The notes beneath the pieces were generated by a model, which was not told the DNA's origin, searched no databases, and saw only the letters and a program-made list of their open reading frames with translations. Positions 35,100 to 45,126 of a DNA stretch of 64,000 nucleotides are shown here, in pieces. Position 1 is the stretch's first letter. Each line of letters starts with the position of its first letter. The stretch spans positions 87,676-151,675 of the forward strand of contig JANQGH010000026.1 in NCBI GenBank assembly GCA_028277405.1, read 5' to 3'. The stretch comes from Alphaproteobacteria bacterium (lineage in GTDB: Bacteria > Pseudomonadota > Alphaproteobacteria > DSM-16000 > Inquilinaceae). A program made the translations under genes and the position numbers.

Positions 35100-35909
35100 T
35101 CAGGTTCCGCGCCAAACTGGCGTTCGTTTTGTCAAAAAGGCGTCAATGCCCTCCGCGGCGTCGTCGGCGAGCATGTTGCGGGTCATCACCGCGCTGGCAT
35201 AGGCATAGGCGTGGTCCAGATCCATTTCCGCCTGGCGGTAGAACGCCTCTTTGCCGATGCCGACACTGAGCGGTGATTTGGACGCGATCTGCCGGGCCAA
35301 AGCCATGGTCTCGTCGGCCAGCCGGTCTGACGGGGCGATCCGATTGATCAGGCCGATCCTGCGGGCGTCCTCGGCATCGATCATGTCGCCGGTCAGCAGC
35401 ATCTCCATGGCGTGCTTGCGTGCGACGTTGCGGCTGAGCGCCACCATCGGCGTGGAGCAAAACAGCCCGATATTGACGCCGGGCGTGGCGAAACGTGCTG
35501 TTTCGGCCGCCACGGCCAGATCGCAGCTCGCGACGAGCTGGCAGCCGGCCGCCGTTGCCGTGGCGTGCACCTGGGCAATGATCGGTTGGGGCAGGCGCAC
35601 GATGCGTTTCATCAGGATGGAGCATTGCTCGAACAGCGCCGCGTACACCTCTTCGCGCGGCTGGCTACGAATCTCTTTCAGATCATGGCCGGCGCAAAAG
35701 GCGGGTCCCGATGCGGCCAATATGACCACCTTGACCGTCCGGTCCTCGGCGAGGGCCTGCAGCGCGCCGTCAAGCTCCGCCATCAGGCCCGTCGACAGGG
35801 CGTTGCGCGCGGCGGGCCGGTTCAGCGTCAAGGTAGCGACGCCCTCGTCATCGGCGCGCAGAACCAGATCTTCGGTCTCCGTCGGCAAGACGGCTTGTGC
35901 CTGCGTCAT
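35100..35909 (-). CDS. Enoyl-CoA hydratase/isomerase family protein
   Basis: 269 residues with the crotonase fold. Oxyanion-hole motifs are AFCAGHDLKEIRSQP and ATAAGCQLVASCDLAVAAETARFATPGVNIGLFCSTP; a later glutamate region aligns poorly with classic hydratases, so the exact reaction (hydration, isomerisation or another crotonase-type step) is unclear. First gene of the minus-strand set ending with metY; 11 bases separate it from the CoA-binding gene. Confidence 0.9.
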   Translation of the reverse strand: MTQAQAVLPTETEDLVLRADDEGVATLTLNRPAARNALSTGLMAELDGALQALAEDRTVKVVILAASGPAFCAGHDLKEIRSQPREEVYAALFEQCSILMKRIVRLPQPIIAQVHATATAAGCQLVASCDLAVAAETARFATPGVNIGLFCSTPMVALSRNVARKHAMEMLLTGDMIDAEDARRIGLINRIAPSDRLADETMALARQIASKSPLSVGIGKEAFYRQAEMDLDHAYAYASAVMTRNMLADDAAEGIDAFLTKRTPVWRGT

Positions 35910-36086
35910 GGCACCTTTCCTTGTATGGCCCTATGGTCAGCGGTCTATGGCCAATAGCTGGGCATCGATCCGCAACGGATCCAGTCTAGCAGCCTCGCAA
36001 TGCGGCGGGTAACACATCCGAACCGGTGTCGAATTTCAACAAAATTCGGTGCATTGAATGTGTGAACGACACAAAGAGACTGTGAA

Positions 36087-36509
36087 ATGAGCGTGACGCC
36101 CGACGAGTTCATTGCGTTGGTGGAGGAGGGGTTGCCGCAAACGGCAGACGCTGGACTGCGGGTCGAGCAATGGCAACCGGGTGCTATCCGGCTGGTGATG
36201 CCGATCGACCATCGCCATGGCCGACCTGGCGGGACGGTGTCCGGCCCGACCCTGTTCGCGCTGGCCGATCTGGCCCTGTATGGCGCCGTGCTAAGCCGCA
36301 TCGGGCGCGTCGAACTGGCGGTCACGATCAGCATGACCATCAACTTTTTGCGTCGCCCGGCCCTGACCGACCTCGCGGCCGACGCCAAGCTGCTGAAGCT
36401 GGGCAAGCGCCTGGCCTATGGCGAGATCCATCTCTACTCGATCGGCGAGCCGGACCCGATCGCCCATGTCACCGGCACGTATTCGATACCGCCAAATGAG
36501 GTGTCATGA
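36087..36509 (+). CDS. PaaI-family hotdog-fold thioesterase
   Basis: 140 residues. The hotdog-fold pattern is visible: the central helix RPGGTVSGPTLFALADLALYGAV (with the conserved G-x-x-x-x-L-A-D in place of the usual HGG-x-x-x-x-L-x-D), the strand AVTISMTINFLRRPALTDLAA, and the C-terminal AHVTGTYSIP. Members hydrolyse acyl-CoA thioesters; the crotonase nearby on the other strand suggests acyl-CoA chemistry. Divergent from the crotonase gene, 177 bases apart. Confidence 0.87.
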   Translation: MSVTPDEFIALVEEGLPQTADAGLRVEQWQPGAIRLVMPIDHRHGRPGGTVSGPTLFALADLALYGAVLSRIGRVELAVTISMTINFLRRPALTDLAADAKLLKLGKRLAYGEIHLYSIGEPDPIAHVTGTYSIPPNEVS

Positions 36510-36637
36510 TACCTCATTGATAGCCCATTAGAATTTATAGGCTTTTCGGCCTTTCCGCTTGACGAAACGCCATGGGCGTAATACATACCCGCCGCTTCGT
36601 CCCGTCGCGACCGCGGCGGGGCGATCTGTTTTGACCG

Positions 36638-36653
36638 GCCGCGTTGGCGCGGC
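36638..36653 (+). promoter_or_regulatory. GC hairpin in the rplM leader
   Basis: GCCGCG, a four-base TTGG loop and CGCGGC form a perfect six-bp stem 36 bases before rplM. Ribosomal-protein leaders in this operon often hold a structure bound by L13 in other bacteria; here only the presence of a hairpin is visible. Confidence 0.35.
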
Positions 36654-36689
36654 GGACTTAAGACCAAAGAAAAGCGAGAAGTCGAGGCC

Positions 36690-37148
36690 ATGAAGACCTA
36701 CTCCGCCAAGCCCTCCGACGTGGAGCGCAAATGGCTGCTGGTCGATGCCGAGGGGGTCGTACTGGGCCGCCTGGCCAGCATCGTCGCCAACCGCCTGCGC
36801 GGCAAGCACAAGGCAATGTACACGCCGAACATCGATACCGGCGACAACGTCATCGTCATCAACGCCGACAAGGTGCGCCTGACCGGCCGCAAGGCCGAGC
36901 AGGACATCTTCTATTGGCATACCGGCTATCCCGGCGGCATCAAGGGCCAGTCGAAGGGCGAGATCCTGGCCGGCAAGCATCCGGAGCGCGTGGTCGAGAA
37001 GGCCGTCGAACGGATGATCCCGCGCGGTCCCCTGGGCCGCGAAGTGATGCGCAAGCTGCGCGTTTATGCCGGCGCTGACCATCCGCACGAGGCCCAGCAG
37101 CCAGAGGTGCTGGACGTCGCGGCGATGAACCCGAAGAACAAGAGGTAA
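36690..37148 (+). CDS. rplM: 50S ribosomal protein L13
   Basis: 152 residues starting [30 protein letters not shown], the normal L13 N-terminus, with the RNA-binding core [29 protein letters not shown], and late [21 protein letters not shown] 5' leader with a GC-rich hairpin precedes it. It is followed three bases later by rpsI, the universal order. Confidence 0.98.
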   Translation: MKTYSAKPSDVERKWLLVDAEGVVLGRLASIVANRLRGKHKAMYTPNIDTGDNVIVINADKVRLTGRKAEQDIFYWHTGYPGGIKGQSKGEILAGKHPERVVEKAVERMIPRGPLGREVMRKLRVYAGADHPHEAQQPEVLDVAAMNPKNKR

Positions 37149-37151
37149 GTG

Positions 37152-37640
37152 ATGGCCGAAGCACAAACACTGACGGATCTGAAGGATCTCGGCCAGGGCA
37201 CGGGTGTTGAGCCGGAGGCGGCCGCCGAGCTGCCGGAACCGAAGCGCGACGCCCAGGGCCGGTCCTACGCCACCGGCAAACGCAAGGACGCGGTTGCCCG
37301 CGTCTGGATCAAGCCGGGCAGCGGCCGGGTCACGGTCAATGGCCGCGACCAGGAGGTCTATTTCGCGCGCCCGGTGCTGCGCATGCTGATCCAGCAACCC
37401 TTTCTGGTCACCGAACGGCTGAACCAGTTCGACGTCGATTGCTCGGTCACCGGCGGCGGCCTCTCGGGCCAGGCCGGCGCCGTTCGCCACGGCATCAGCC
37501 GGGCGCTGGTCCTGTACGAGCCGGGCCTGCGGTCGATCCTGAAGCGGGGTGGCTTCATCACCCGCGACAGCCGCACGGTTGAGCGTAAGAAGTACGGCAA
37601 GGCCAAGGCCCGCCGCAGCTTCCAGTTCTCAAAGCGGTAA
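37152..37640 (+). CDS. rpsI: 30S ribosomal protein S9
   Basis: 162 residues from ATG 37152; a GTG directly in front is less likely. The first 35 residues form an alphaproteobacteria-type acidic extension ([20 protein letters not shown]). The S9 core follows: [38 protein letters not shown] and the basic tail [18 protein letters not shown], whose last Lys-Arg reaches the P site of the ribosome. A strong terminator follows. Confidence 0.98.
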   Translation: MAEAQTLTDLKDLGQGTGVEPEAAAELPEPKRDAQGRSYATGKRKDAVARVWIKPGSGRVTVNGRDQEVYFARPVLRMLIQQPFLVTERLNQFDVDCSVTGGGLSGQAGAVRHGISRALVLYEPGLRSILKRGGFITRDSRTVERKKYGKAKARRSFQFSKR

Positions 37641-37665
37641 CGGGGGCCAGCTTCGGGTTACCCGG

Positions 37666-37692
37666 CGGGGCGTCCAGCGGGCGCCCCGTTTT
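37666..37692 (+). terminator. Rho-independent terminator after rpsI
   Basis: CGGGGCG pairs with CGCCCCG over seven bases with a nine-base loop, followed by TTTT. It also sits three bases ahead of the end of the ankyrin gene on the other strand, so it can serve both. Confidence 0.88.
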
Positions 37693-37695
37693 GCA

Positions 37696-38355
37696 TTAGG
37701 GGCTGCGCAGGCGATTGGAGAGGTCGTGATGTCCTGCCTCCGCGGCATAATCGCGGGCCGATTTCCCGGCGGTATCGCGGCGGCTCGTATCGGCGCCCTT
37801 GGCCAAGAGCGCGTCGACCACATCGGCCATGCCGTTATGGGCAGCGCTCATCAGGGCGGTCGTGCCGCTGGGTCCGGTTTCGTCGATCAGGGTCGTTGCC
37901 GCCACCAAGGCCAGCGCGGCGTCGGTGGCGCCGGCCGCGCAGGCGGCCTGGAGCGGGATGTTAACCTCGAAGGCGCGGCTGAGCAGGTGTGGGTCCGCGC
38001 CGCCATCCAGCAGGATGCCCACGGTGCGGCGATGGCCGAAAAAGGCCGCCAGATGCAGCGCGGTCCAGCCGTCGGGGGACAACAGGTTGACGATGTCGCG
38101 GTTTGCAGCGATCAGCGCGCCGACCCGGTCGGTATCGCCAAGTGCCGCGGCCTCGTGGAGCGGGCGGTCGGGAAACAGGGCCAGCAACTGGGCCAGCGTG
38201 GTTTCGGCGCGGTTGTAGAGGCACTGCAGGATCAGGCTCGTGCCGTCGCGATTGCGCAGGTCCGACGCACTGACCTCCGCGGGCAGCAGGGCCAGCACGC
38301 GTTCGGTCTCGTCGCGCGCGGCGGCTTCGAACAGCGGTTCGTGATAGGCCGACAT
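37696..38355 (-). CDS. Ankyrin-repeat protein
   Basis: 219 residues from ATG 38355. About four to five ankyrin repeats can be seen, for example PDGWTALHLAAFFGHRRTVGILLDGGADP and SGTTALMSAAHNGMADVVDALLAKGAD, with weaker ones at GTSLILQCLYNRAET and PLHEAAALGDTDRVGALI. Such proteins bind other proteins; the partner is unknown. No signal peptide, so it probably stays in the cytoplasm. Monocistronic, minus strand. Confidence 0.9.
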   Translation of the reverse strand: MSAYHEPLFEAAARDETERVLALLPAEVSASDLRNRDGTSLILQCLYNRAETTLAQLLALFPDRPLHEAAALGDTDRVGALIAANRDIVNLLSPDGWTALHLAAFFGHRRTVGILLDGGADPHLLSRAFEVNIPLQAACAAGATDAALALVAATTLIDETGPSGTTALMSAAHNGMADVVDALLAKGADTSRRDTAGKSARDYAAEAGHHDLSNRLRSP

Positions 38356-38459
38356 CGTTCCTTCCACTCGAATTTCCTGTGCCGTCTTACCGGGCCGGCG
38401 CTTGTGCGCTGGGCGGCCTTGCGGCAGACTTCAGTTTAGCCAATTAGGGGAGTTTGGGG

Positions 38460-38921
38460 ATGGCTTTGCGGACGTTGCTTGTTGCTGCCATGGTTGCGAT
38501 TGCGGGAGGCGGCGTGATCGGAGACGCCCAGGCGCAAAGGGAATTCCCGCTGACCGGACGGTGGACCTATTTCGACTACGGCACGCGGGCAGCCGGGCCG
38601 GGGGAGCTCAACGATTTCTGCATGAGCTCATGGGACAGCTACACGCCGGATGGCGGCTTCATCGGCTTCGAAATGGACAGTTTCGGGATGGTGTCCGCCG
38701 TCTATGCCGGGTATTGCGTTGCCTTCGGCAACGAAATCTCCTGCGAGTACCTGCTGGATTCCGAGGTTGGTCCGATCAACGATCCGGAGGACGGCGAGCT
38801 GTCGTTCTACAGCGCCGATATCGTCGACTACATTCTCCACGACCCCAGCGGCAAGCCTGACTATGCCAACAGTTGGACCTACATCCGCTGTCCGGCCTCC
38901 GCCGGCTTTTCCGTTGGCTGA
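38460..38921 (+). CDS. Secreted protein of unknown function with four cysteines
   Basis: 153 residues from ATG 38460, preceded by GGGG; an earlier TTG is possible. The first 24 residues are a signal peptide (LRTLLVAAMVAIAGGG, cleavage near GDAQAQ). The mature protein has four cysteines (FCMSSW, YCVAF, SCEYL, RCPAS), which suggests two disulfides, and repeated aromatic and acidic residues. I recognise no family. Its stop overlaps the likely TTG start of the carbonic-anhydrase-like gene by eight bases, implying coupled translation. Confidence 0.7.
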   Translation: MALRTLLVAAMVAIAGGGVIGDAQAQREFPLTGRWTYFDYGTRAAGPGELNDFCMSSWDSYTPDGGFIGFEMDSFGMVSAVYAGYCVAFGNEISCEYLLDSEVGPINDPEDGELSFYSADIVDYILHDPSGKPDYANSWTYIRCPASAGFSVG

Positions 38922-39453
38922 GCAGACCCTGGCCGAGCCGGCCCATGGGCTGGCTTTTAGGGGCATTTTCCCGACGATCGATCCATCGGCGTTCGTGGCG
39001 CCCACGGCCAGCGTAATTGGCGATGTGGTCATTGGGCCCGAGAGCGGCATCTGGTTCGGCTGCGTTCTGCGCGGTGATGTCAACGTCATCCGCATCGGCG
39101 CGCAGACCAACATCCAGGACGGCACGGTCATCCACTGCAATCATGACGGGCAGGGGGCCCATGTCGGCGACCGCGTTACGGTCGGCCACATGGCGCTGTT
39201 GCACGACTGCACGCTGGAGGATGACAGCTTCGTGGGCATGAAGGCCTGCGTGATGGACGGCGCGATCGTGGAAAGCGGCGCCATGGTCGCGGCCGGCGCG
39301 CTCGTGACGCCGGGAAAGCGCGTGCTTTCCGGCCAGCTTTGGGCCGGGTCGCCGGCGCGGTACATGCGCGATCTAAGCCGCGACGAACGCGAGCGCTTTG
39401 TCTGGTCCGCCAGGCATTATGCGAAGCTGGCGCGCGATTATCTGGGCGCGTAG
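38914..39453 (+). CDS. Gamma-carbonic anhydrase family protein (left-handed beta-helix)
   Basis: 179 residues from TTG 38914; no ATG or GTG fits the family start. Hexapeptide repeats build a left-handed beta-helix: FVAPTASVIGDVVIGPESGIWFGCVLRGDVNVIRIGAQTNIQDGTVIH. The three zinc histidines expected of the CamH group can be placed in VIHCNHDG and VGHMALLH. Many members lack measured carbonic anhydrase activity. The C-terminal amphipathic helix (RYMRDLSRDERERF) fits. Coupled to the secreted protein upstream. Confidence 0.88.
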   Translation: MAEQTLAEPAHGLAFRGIFPTIDPSAFVAPTASVIGDVVIGPESGIWFGCVLRGDVNVIRIGAQTNIQDGTVIHCNHDGQGAHVGDRVTVGHMALLHDCTLEDDSFVGMKACVMDGAIVESGAMVAAGALVTPGKRVLSGQLWAGSPARYMRDLSRDERERFVWSARHYAKLARDYLGA

Positions 39454-39490
39454 CGGCCAGTCATCGTTCAGGCCCTAAGCGATCAGGCAC

Positions 39491-40720
39491 ATGATGCCGG
39501 CTGATGTCGTCGTTGAGGCGGGACATGTCTTCGTCCCCAGCTTTCTGGCCTATACGATCGGCATCATCGTTTTCCTGATCGGCATGAGCCTGAACCAGCG
39601 CATCGAGTTTCTGCGCGCGTTCAACATCCCGGAACCGGTAACGGGCGGTTTGCTCGCCAGCCTGCTGGTCCTGGCGTTCTATCTGACGACGGGAATGGCG
39701 GTTTCGTTCGAGATGGACACCCGCGACCGGCTGTTGATCTATTTCTTCACCGCCATCGGCATCAACGCCCGCATTTCCGATCTGATCGCGGGCGGGCGGC
39801 CGCTGCTGATCCTGTTGGGGCTGACGCTGGGGTTCATCGTCGTTCAAGACGTCGTGGGCATTGGCGGCGCGCTGCTGTTCGGCCAGCCGACAGCGGTGGG
39901 CGTCCTGGCGGGTTCGGCCTCGCTGATCGGCGGCCATGGCACCGCGATCGCCTGGGCGCCTGAGATCGCCGAAAACCATGGCGTTCCCAATGCGTTGGAA
40001 ATCGGCGTTGCCGCCGCCACGCTCGGCCTGGTCATCGCCAGCCTGATCGGCGGGCCGATCGCCCGGTTCCTGCTGAACCAATATCAGCTTTCCGGCGCGG
40101 ACGAAGATCCGACCGTGGTCGGCGTGGCCTACGAGAAGGCGCCGACGGAGAAGATCAACCATATCAGCATCATGTCGGTGCTGCTGACGCTGCATGTCGC
40201 GATCATCATCGGCTACATTCTAAATGAGGCGGTGCAGCAGATCGGGCTGAGGCTGCCGCTGTTCGTGACCTGTCTGCTGGCGGCCATTGCCCTGTCGAAC
40301 ACGGTGCCGATCGTGTTTCCCAGAATCCGCCTGCCGGCGCGCACCCGGGCGCTCGCGCTGGTGTCGGATTTCTCGCTCGGCCTGTTCTTGACCATGAGCT
40401 TGATGGGCATGCAGCTTTGGACCATAGCGGAACTGGCCGGTCCGCTGCTGGGCATCCTGGCCTTGCAGACGATCGTGGCCGTGGTCTTCATTCTGCTGGT
40501 GCTGTTCCCGCTGATGGGACGGGACTATCAGGCCGCCGTGCTTAGCGCCGGTTTCGGGGGCTTCGCCATGGGCGCGACGCCGACGGCGATCGCCAACATG
40601 ACGGCCGTGACCAAGGCGCACGGCCCGGCGCCGATGGCATTTATCATCCTGCCCCTGGTCTCCGCTTTCTTCGTCGACATTACCAACGCGCTAGTTATTC
40701 AACTCGCCTTGTCTCTCTAG
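39491..40720 (+). CDS. gltS: Sodium/glutamate symporter
   Basis: 409 residues with about ten helices, the ESS/GltS family, which brings in glutamate with sodium. Inner-repeat signature sequences are LIGMSLNQRIEFLRAFNIPEPVTGGLLAS and the C-terminal LSAGFGGFAMGATPTAIANMTAVTKAHGPA, both GltS-specific. The LIGGHGTAIAWAP stretch near residue 145 is also conserved. The gene has its own short upstream gap and precedes an MFS gene on the same strand by 37 bases. Confidence 0.93.
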   Translation: MMPADVVVEAGHVFVPSFLAYTIGIIVFLIGMSLNQRIEFLRAFNIPEPVTGGLLASLLVLAFYLTTGMAVSFEMDTRDRLLIYFFTAIGINARISDLIAGGRPLLILLGLTLGFIVVQDVVGIGGALLFGQPTAVGVLAGSASLIGGHGTAIAWAPEIAENHGVPNALEIGVAAATLGLVIASLIGGPIARFLLNQYQLSGADEDPTVVGVAYEKAPTEKINHISIMSVLLTLHVAIIIGYILNEAVQQIGLRLPLFVTCLLAAIALSNTVPIVFPRIRLPARTRALALVSDFSLGLFLTMSLMGMQLWTIAELAGPLLGILALQTIVAVVFILLVLFPLMGRDYQAAVLSAGFGGFAMGATPTAIANMTAVTKAHGPAPMAFIILPLVSAFFVDITNALVIQLALSL

Positions 40721-40757
40721 TGGAAGTCACGTCATACTGGCGGTCCGTTAGGAGACA

Positions 40758-41954
40758 TTGATGCCCAAGCCATCCCTCCTGCCGTTGTTGTCGCTGACCC
40801 TGTGTGCGTTCTCGGTCTCGACATCGGAACTGATGCTGGTCGGGTTGCTGCCCGAACTCTCGGCGTCGCTGGACGTCACCATTCCGGAGGCGGGGCTGCT
40901 GGTGACGGGCTACGCGCTCGGCGTCATCATTTTCGCGCCGGTGGTTGCCATCATCACGAACGGGCTGCCGCGCCGTCCGATGGTCTTGGGCCTGATGGCG
41001 ACCTTTACGCTGGGCAACACGATCTGTGCGCTGGCGCCGGATTACACCGTCCTGTTGATTGCGCGGATCGTGACGGCAATGTCCCATGCCGCCCTGTTCG
41101 GGTCGGCTGCCGTCATGGCCGCCGATATCGTGCCGGAGGACAAACGCGCACGGGCCGTCGCGCTGGTGTTCGCCGGCGCCACCATTGCCACGATTGCCGG
41201 CGTTCCGCTCGGCACGGCAGCCGGCGCCGCGTTTGGCTGGCAGTCGGCGTTTTGGATGACGGCGGGGTTGGGCACTCTTTCCATTGTGGCGATTGTGGTG
41301 TTGCTGCCGGCCAACCTGCCCGTGCACCGGGCGGACTTCCGCAGCGAGCTGGGCATACTGCGCAACGGACCGGTGATTTTTGCCCTTGTCGTGACGGCGT
41401 TTGTTTGGGCCAGCCTGTTTGCCGTGTTCACCTTCATCGCCCCAACTCTGGAAGACGTCGCCGGCGCGTCAGAGCACACGGTGGTCGTCTTCCTTTTCGT
41501 GTTCGGGATCGGGATGACCATCGGTAACTTCATTGGCGGTCGTTTGGCCGACTGGCATTTGCTGCCATCGATTGTCGGCATGATCGCGGTGGTTGCCGTC
41601 CTGCTGGCGGTCCTTTCGATTGTGATGGCCAACGCCTATCTCGTGATCGGCACGCTGTTGGTTTGGGGGCTGTTCGTTTTCGCGCTGGCACCGGCGATGC
41701 AGTTTTGGGCCGTCAAGGCCGCCGGCGGGACGCCCAACCTGCTGTCCACCTTGAACCAGGGATCTTTCCATCTCGGCAGCGCTGCCGGCGCCTGGATCGC
41801 CTCGTCGGCGCTGTATTACGGCATCAACTACCGCCATTTGCCATGGGTGGGCGAGGTGCTTGCCGTCGTGGCGCTGGTCATCGCCGCGATCGCCGTGTTG
41901 CACGAGTACTCGCGCCGGCAACGCCTTTTTGCCGAGCCGGTGCCGGCCGGCTGA
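40758..41954 (+). CDS. MFS transporter, DHA1/AraJ-like
   Basis: 398 residues with twelve predicted helices, starting MPKPSLLPLLSLTLCAFSVSTSELMLVGLLPELSASLDV, the typical AraJ/NepI-type first helix. A PxGTAAGAAFGWQSAFW motif (antiporter motif C) is at PLGTAAGAAFGWQS. These proteins export sugars, purine ribonucleosides or drugs. It converges with the RND pump and may share its terminator region. The gltS stop is 37 bases upstream. Confidence 0.88.
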   Translation: MMPKPSLLPLLSLTLCAFSVSTSELMLVGLLPELSASLDVTIPEAGLLVTGYALGVIIFAPVVAIITNGLPRRPMVLGLMATFTLGNTICALAPDYTVLLIARIVTAMSHAALFGSAAVMAADIVPEDKRARAVALVFAGATIATIAGVPLGTAAGAAFGWQSAFWMTAGLGTLSIVAIVVLLPANLPVHRADFRSELGILRNGPVIFALVVTAFVWASLFAVFTFIAPTLEDVAGASEHTVVVFLFVFGIGMTIGNFIGGRLADWHLLPSIVGMIAVVAVLLAVLSIVMANAYLVIGTLLVWGLFVFALAPAMQFWAVKAAGGTPNLLSTLNQGSFHLGSAAGAWIASSALYYGINYRHLPWVGEVLAVVALVIAAIAVLHEYSRRQRLFAEPVPAG

Positions 41955-41978
41955 GGCGTCACGAAGGACGGGCGGCCG

Positions 41979-44900
41979 TTAGGCGTCGGCGCTGTCCGCG
42001 GCCGCCGTTTGCCGACGCCTTGGCCGTTTGACCCATTCGCGAACCGACTGCAGGATCACGTACAGGCTGGGGATCAGGAAGGTTGCGATGACGACCGAGA
42101 ACACCATACCGCCAAGCACGGTGGTACCCAGCGAGCGCTGACCGCCGGCGCCGGCACCGGTCGCGATCACCAGCGGCACAACGCCCAGGATGAACGAGAT
42201 CGCCGTCATCAAGACCGCGCGAAAACGCAAGCGCGCGGCCTCTTGCGCCGCCTCGACGATCGACTTGCCTTCCTCGTGCAGGGACTTGGCGAACTCCACG
42301 ATCAGAATGGCGTTCTTGCTGGCCAGGCCTATCAACAGGACCAGTCCCACTTGGGCATAAATGTCTAGGCTGATGCCGGTCGCGGTCAGCGCCAGCATCG
42401 CGCCCAGCACGGCGATTGGCACCGACAGGATCACGGCAAAGGGGATGGTCCAGCTCTCATATTGGGCGACGAGGAACAGATAGGCAAAGACCACGGAGAG
42501 CAGCATGACCAGTGACCCGGCCGCGCCGGCCGCGATTTCCTGGCGCGTGAGGCCCGACCATTCATAGACATAACCGGCGGGCAGCGTGGTGTCGGCGGTC
42601 CGTTCCATGGCCTGGATCGCTTCGCCCGAACTGTAACCGGGCGCCTGGCTGCCATTGACGGTCGCCGACCGGAACAGGTTGTAACGCTCAATCGAATCCG
42701 CATCGACAATCGGCGTGACCTCGACCAGAGAGCCGAGCGGTATCATCGCGCCGTCCTGATTGCGGACGTAAAGCGCCAGAATGTCCTCCGGCAGCGCCCG
42801 GAACTCCGCATCGGCCTGAACCATGACGCGGTACGGTCGTCCGAACAGGGTGACGTCGTTCACGTAATACGCCCCCATCGTCGCCTGCAGAGTCTCGTAA
42901 ATGTTGGCGAGTGGCACGCCCTGCGCCGTCGCCCGGTGGCGGTCGACGGTGACCATCAACTGGGGCGAGTTCGCTTGGTACGTGCTGAAGACGCCTTGAA
43001 GCACGTCATCGCCATTGGCTTCGAAGATCAAACCGTTGAGCGCGGAGACCAGTTCCGCCGGCGATCGGCCCTCCGCGTCCTGCAGAATGAACTCGAACCC
43101 GCTGGTGGTGCCAAGGCCCGAAATCGGTGGCGGCTCGAACGGCACGATATTGGCGCCGAGAACGGAGGCGAGTTGACCCCGCAGCCCATTGACGATGGCG
43201 GTCGAGGACAGCGACGGGTCCTCGCGTTCCGACCAGGGCTCGAGGATGCCGATCACCAGGCCGGCATTGGCCGACTGGCCGCCACCCAAGATGCTGAAGC
43301 CACTGACAGTGACCACGTCCGAGACGCCGGGCGTCTGCTCGAGCATCTGTTCCACCTCGGCGACGACAAGCTCCGTGCGGCTAAGCGTGGCGCCTTCCGG
43401 CAAGCTGACATCGACGAAGAACGCGCCGCGATCCTCAGGCGGCAGAAAGCCTGTCGGCAAGGTCGTGAAGGCCTGCCAGGCCACGACCATCAGGGCGGCA
43501 AAGACGATGATCACGATGAAAACGCGGCGCACGAGGAAACCGACGGTCGCCGAATAGCCGCGCGTCAGCACCTTCAACAGCCCTTCGAACCAGGCGAGCG
43601 GGCCCCGCCGGTTCTGCTTGGGGGGCCGAAGGAAGCTGGCGCACAGCGCGGGGCTGAGCGTCAGCGCGTTGATCGAGGAGATGATGACGGCGACGCAGAT
43701 CGTGATCGCAAACTGCTGATAGAACTGGCCGGTCAAGCCGGGCACGAAGCCGATGGGGATGAACACCGCGAGCAAGACCAGCGTCGTTGCGACGATCGGC
43801 GGTGCCACCTCCTTCATCGCGTCGCGGGTCGCCTGGCGGGGATCGCGACCTTCCGCCAGCAGACGTTGGACATTTTCGACAACCACGATGGCATCGTCGA
43901 CGACCACGCCGATCGCCAGGATCAGCGCAAACAGCGTGACCGTGTTGATGGTCAAGCCAAACACCAGCATGGCGGCGAACGTACCGATCAGCGACACCGG
44001 GATCGTAATCGCGGGCACCAGCGTGGAGCGAAGGTCTTGCAGGAAAATGAAGACGACCAGCACAACCAGGACCACAGCGACAAACAGTGTCTCGACCACG
44101 CCGCCAATGGATGTGCGGACATAGACGGTCGTATCATAAGGAACCGTATAGTCGACGCCGGTCGGGAAGCGCTGCGACAGGCGTTCGGCCTCCGATCGCA
44201 CCGCGTCGGCGACAGCCAGCGCGTTTGCGCCCGGCAACTGATAGACGGCCAAAAGGGCAGCATCGCCGCCATTCAGCCCGGCGTTCCAGCCATAGGATTG
44301 CGAGCCGAGCTCGACCCGGGCGACATCGCCGATCGTAACGCTCGTGCCGTCATTGCGCGCGCGCAGCACGATGTCGGCAAATTCCTGCGGCTCGACCAGG
44401 CGCCCTTCGGACGAGATCGTATAGGTCAGCTGTTGCCCGGCAGGCGCCGGTTCCTCGCCGACCGCGCCCGCGGAGGCCTGCAGGTTCTGATCCCTGATCG
44501 CCGCGATAACGTCACTCGGGGTCAGCTCCAGGGTTGCCAGCCGGTCCGGTTCCAGCCAGATGCGCATGCCGTAGTCGCGCGCGCCGAGGTTTTCCACCAG
44601 GGCCACGCCGGGCACGCGGGCCAGCGTGTCGCGCAGATTGATGTCCGCGTAATTGCTCAAGAACAGCTGGTCGTAGCTGTCATCCGGTGAGTAGAGCGAC
44701 AGGATCATCAGCATCGCGGTCGACTGCTTGCGGACCAGGACACCGCCGCGGGTGACGTCGCTGGGCAGGCGCGGCATGGCGGCCGACACGCGGTTTTGCA
44801 CATTCACCTGGGCCAGATCCGCATCCGTTCCGACCTCGAAGGTGACCGCCAGGCTGTAGTCGCCATTGTTGGTGCTGGACGAAGACATGTAGATCATGTC

Positions 44901-45122
44901 CTCGACACCGTTGACCTCCGCCTCGATGATCGCCGCGACCGATTCCTCGACCACTTGTGCGCTGGCGCCCGGATAGCTGGCCGTGACCTGGACCTGTGGC
45001 GGCGTGATGTCGGGGAACTCCGCGATCGGCAGCACGGCAAGCGACAGCGAGCCGGCGAGCACGATCACGATCGAGATGACGAAGGCGAACTTCGGCCGAT
45101 CGATAAAAAAGGCGCTGATCAT
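41979..45122 (-). CDS. RND efflux inner-membrane transporter (AcrB/MexB-like, HAE1)
   Basis: 1047 residues with the HAE1 plan: a first helix ([23 protein letters not shown]), a large periplasmic loop, then helices 2-7, a second loop and helices 8-12. Proton-relay residues are present: the paired Asp in [14 protein letters not shown] (TM4) and the Lys in [16 protein letters not shown] (TM10). The porter motif is GPNALAV-like. It pumps hydrophobic drugs or dyes with its adaptor and an outer-membrane TolC-type channel, which is not in the window. The adaptor gene is four bases upstream. No TetR or other local regulator is adjacent. Confidence 0.95.
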   Translation of the reverse strand: MISAFFIDRPKFAFVISIVIVLAGSLSLAVLPIAEFPDITPPQVQVTASYPGASAQVVEESVAAIIEAEVNGVEDMIYMSSSSTNNGDYSLAVTFEVGTDADLAQVNVQNRVSAAMPRLPSDVTRGGVLVRKQSTAMLMILSLYSPDDSYDQLFLSNYADINLRDTLARVPGVALVENLGARDYGMRIWLEPDRLATLELTPSDVIAAIRDQNLQASAGAVGEEPAPAGQQLTYTISSEGRLVEPQEFADIVLRARNDGTSVTIGDVARVELGSQSYGWNAGLNGGDAALLAVYQLPGANALAVADAVRSEAERLSQRFPTGVDYTVPYDTTVYVRTSIGGVVETLFVAVVLVVLVVFIFLQDLRSTLVPAITIPVSLIGTFAAMLVFGLTINTVTLFALILAIGVVVDDAIVVVENVQRLLAEGRDPRQATRDAMKEVAPPIVATTLVLLAVFIPIGFVPGLTGQFYQQFAITICVAVIISSINALTLSPALCASFLRPPKQNRRGPLAWFEGLLKVLTRGYSATVGFLVRRVFIVIIVFAALMVVAWQAFTTLPTGFLPPEDRGAFFVDVSLPEGATLSRTELVVAEVEQMLEQTPGVSDVVTVSGFSILGGGQSANAGLVIGILEPWSEREDPSLSSTAIVNGLRGQLASVLGANIVPFEPPPISGLGTTSGFEFILQDAEGRSPAELVSALNGLIFEANGDDVLQGVFSTYQANSPQLMVTVDRHRATAQGVPLANIYETLQATMGAYYVNDVTLFGRPYRVMVQADAEFRALPEDILALYVRNQDGAMIPLGSLVEVTPIVDADSIERYNLFRSATVNGSQAPGYSSGEAIQAMERTADTTLPAGYVYEWSGLTRQEIAAGAAGSLVMLLSVVFAYLFLVAQYESWTIPFAVILSVPIAVLGAMLALTATGISLDIYAQVGLVLLIGLASKNAILIVEFAKSLHEEGKSIVEAAQEAARLRFRAVLMTAISFILGVVPLVIATGAGAGGQRSLGTTVLGGMVFSVVIATFLIPSLYVILQSVREWVKRPRRRQTAAADSADA

Positions 45123-45126
45123 GGTT

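Noticed and set aside
42936..44690. 584-codon plus-strand frame opposite the RND pump
   Set aside because: Highly charged, Arg/Asp/His-rich translation without domains; the RND transporter on the minus strand is certain.
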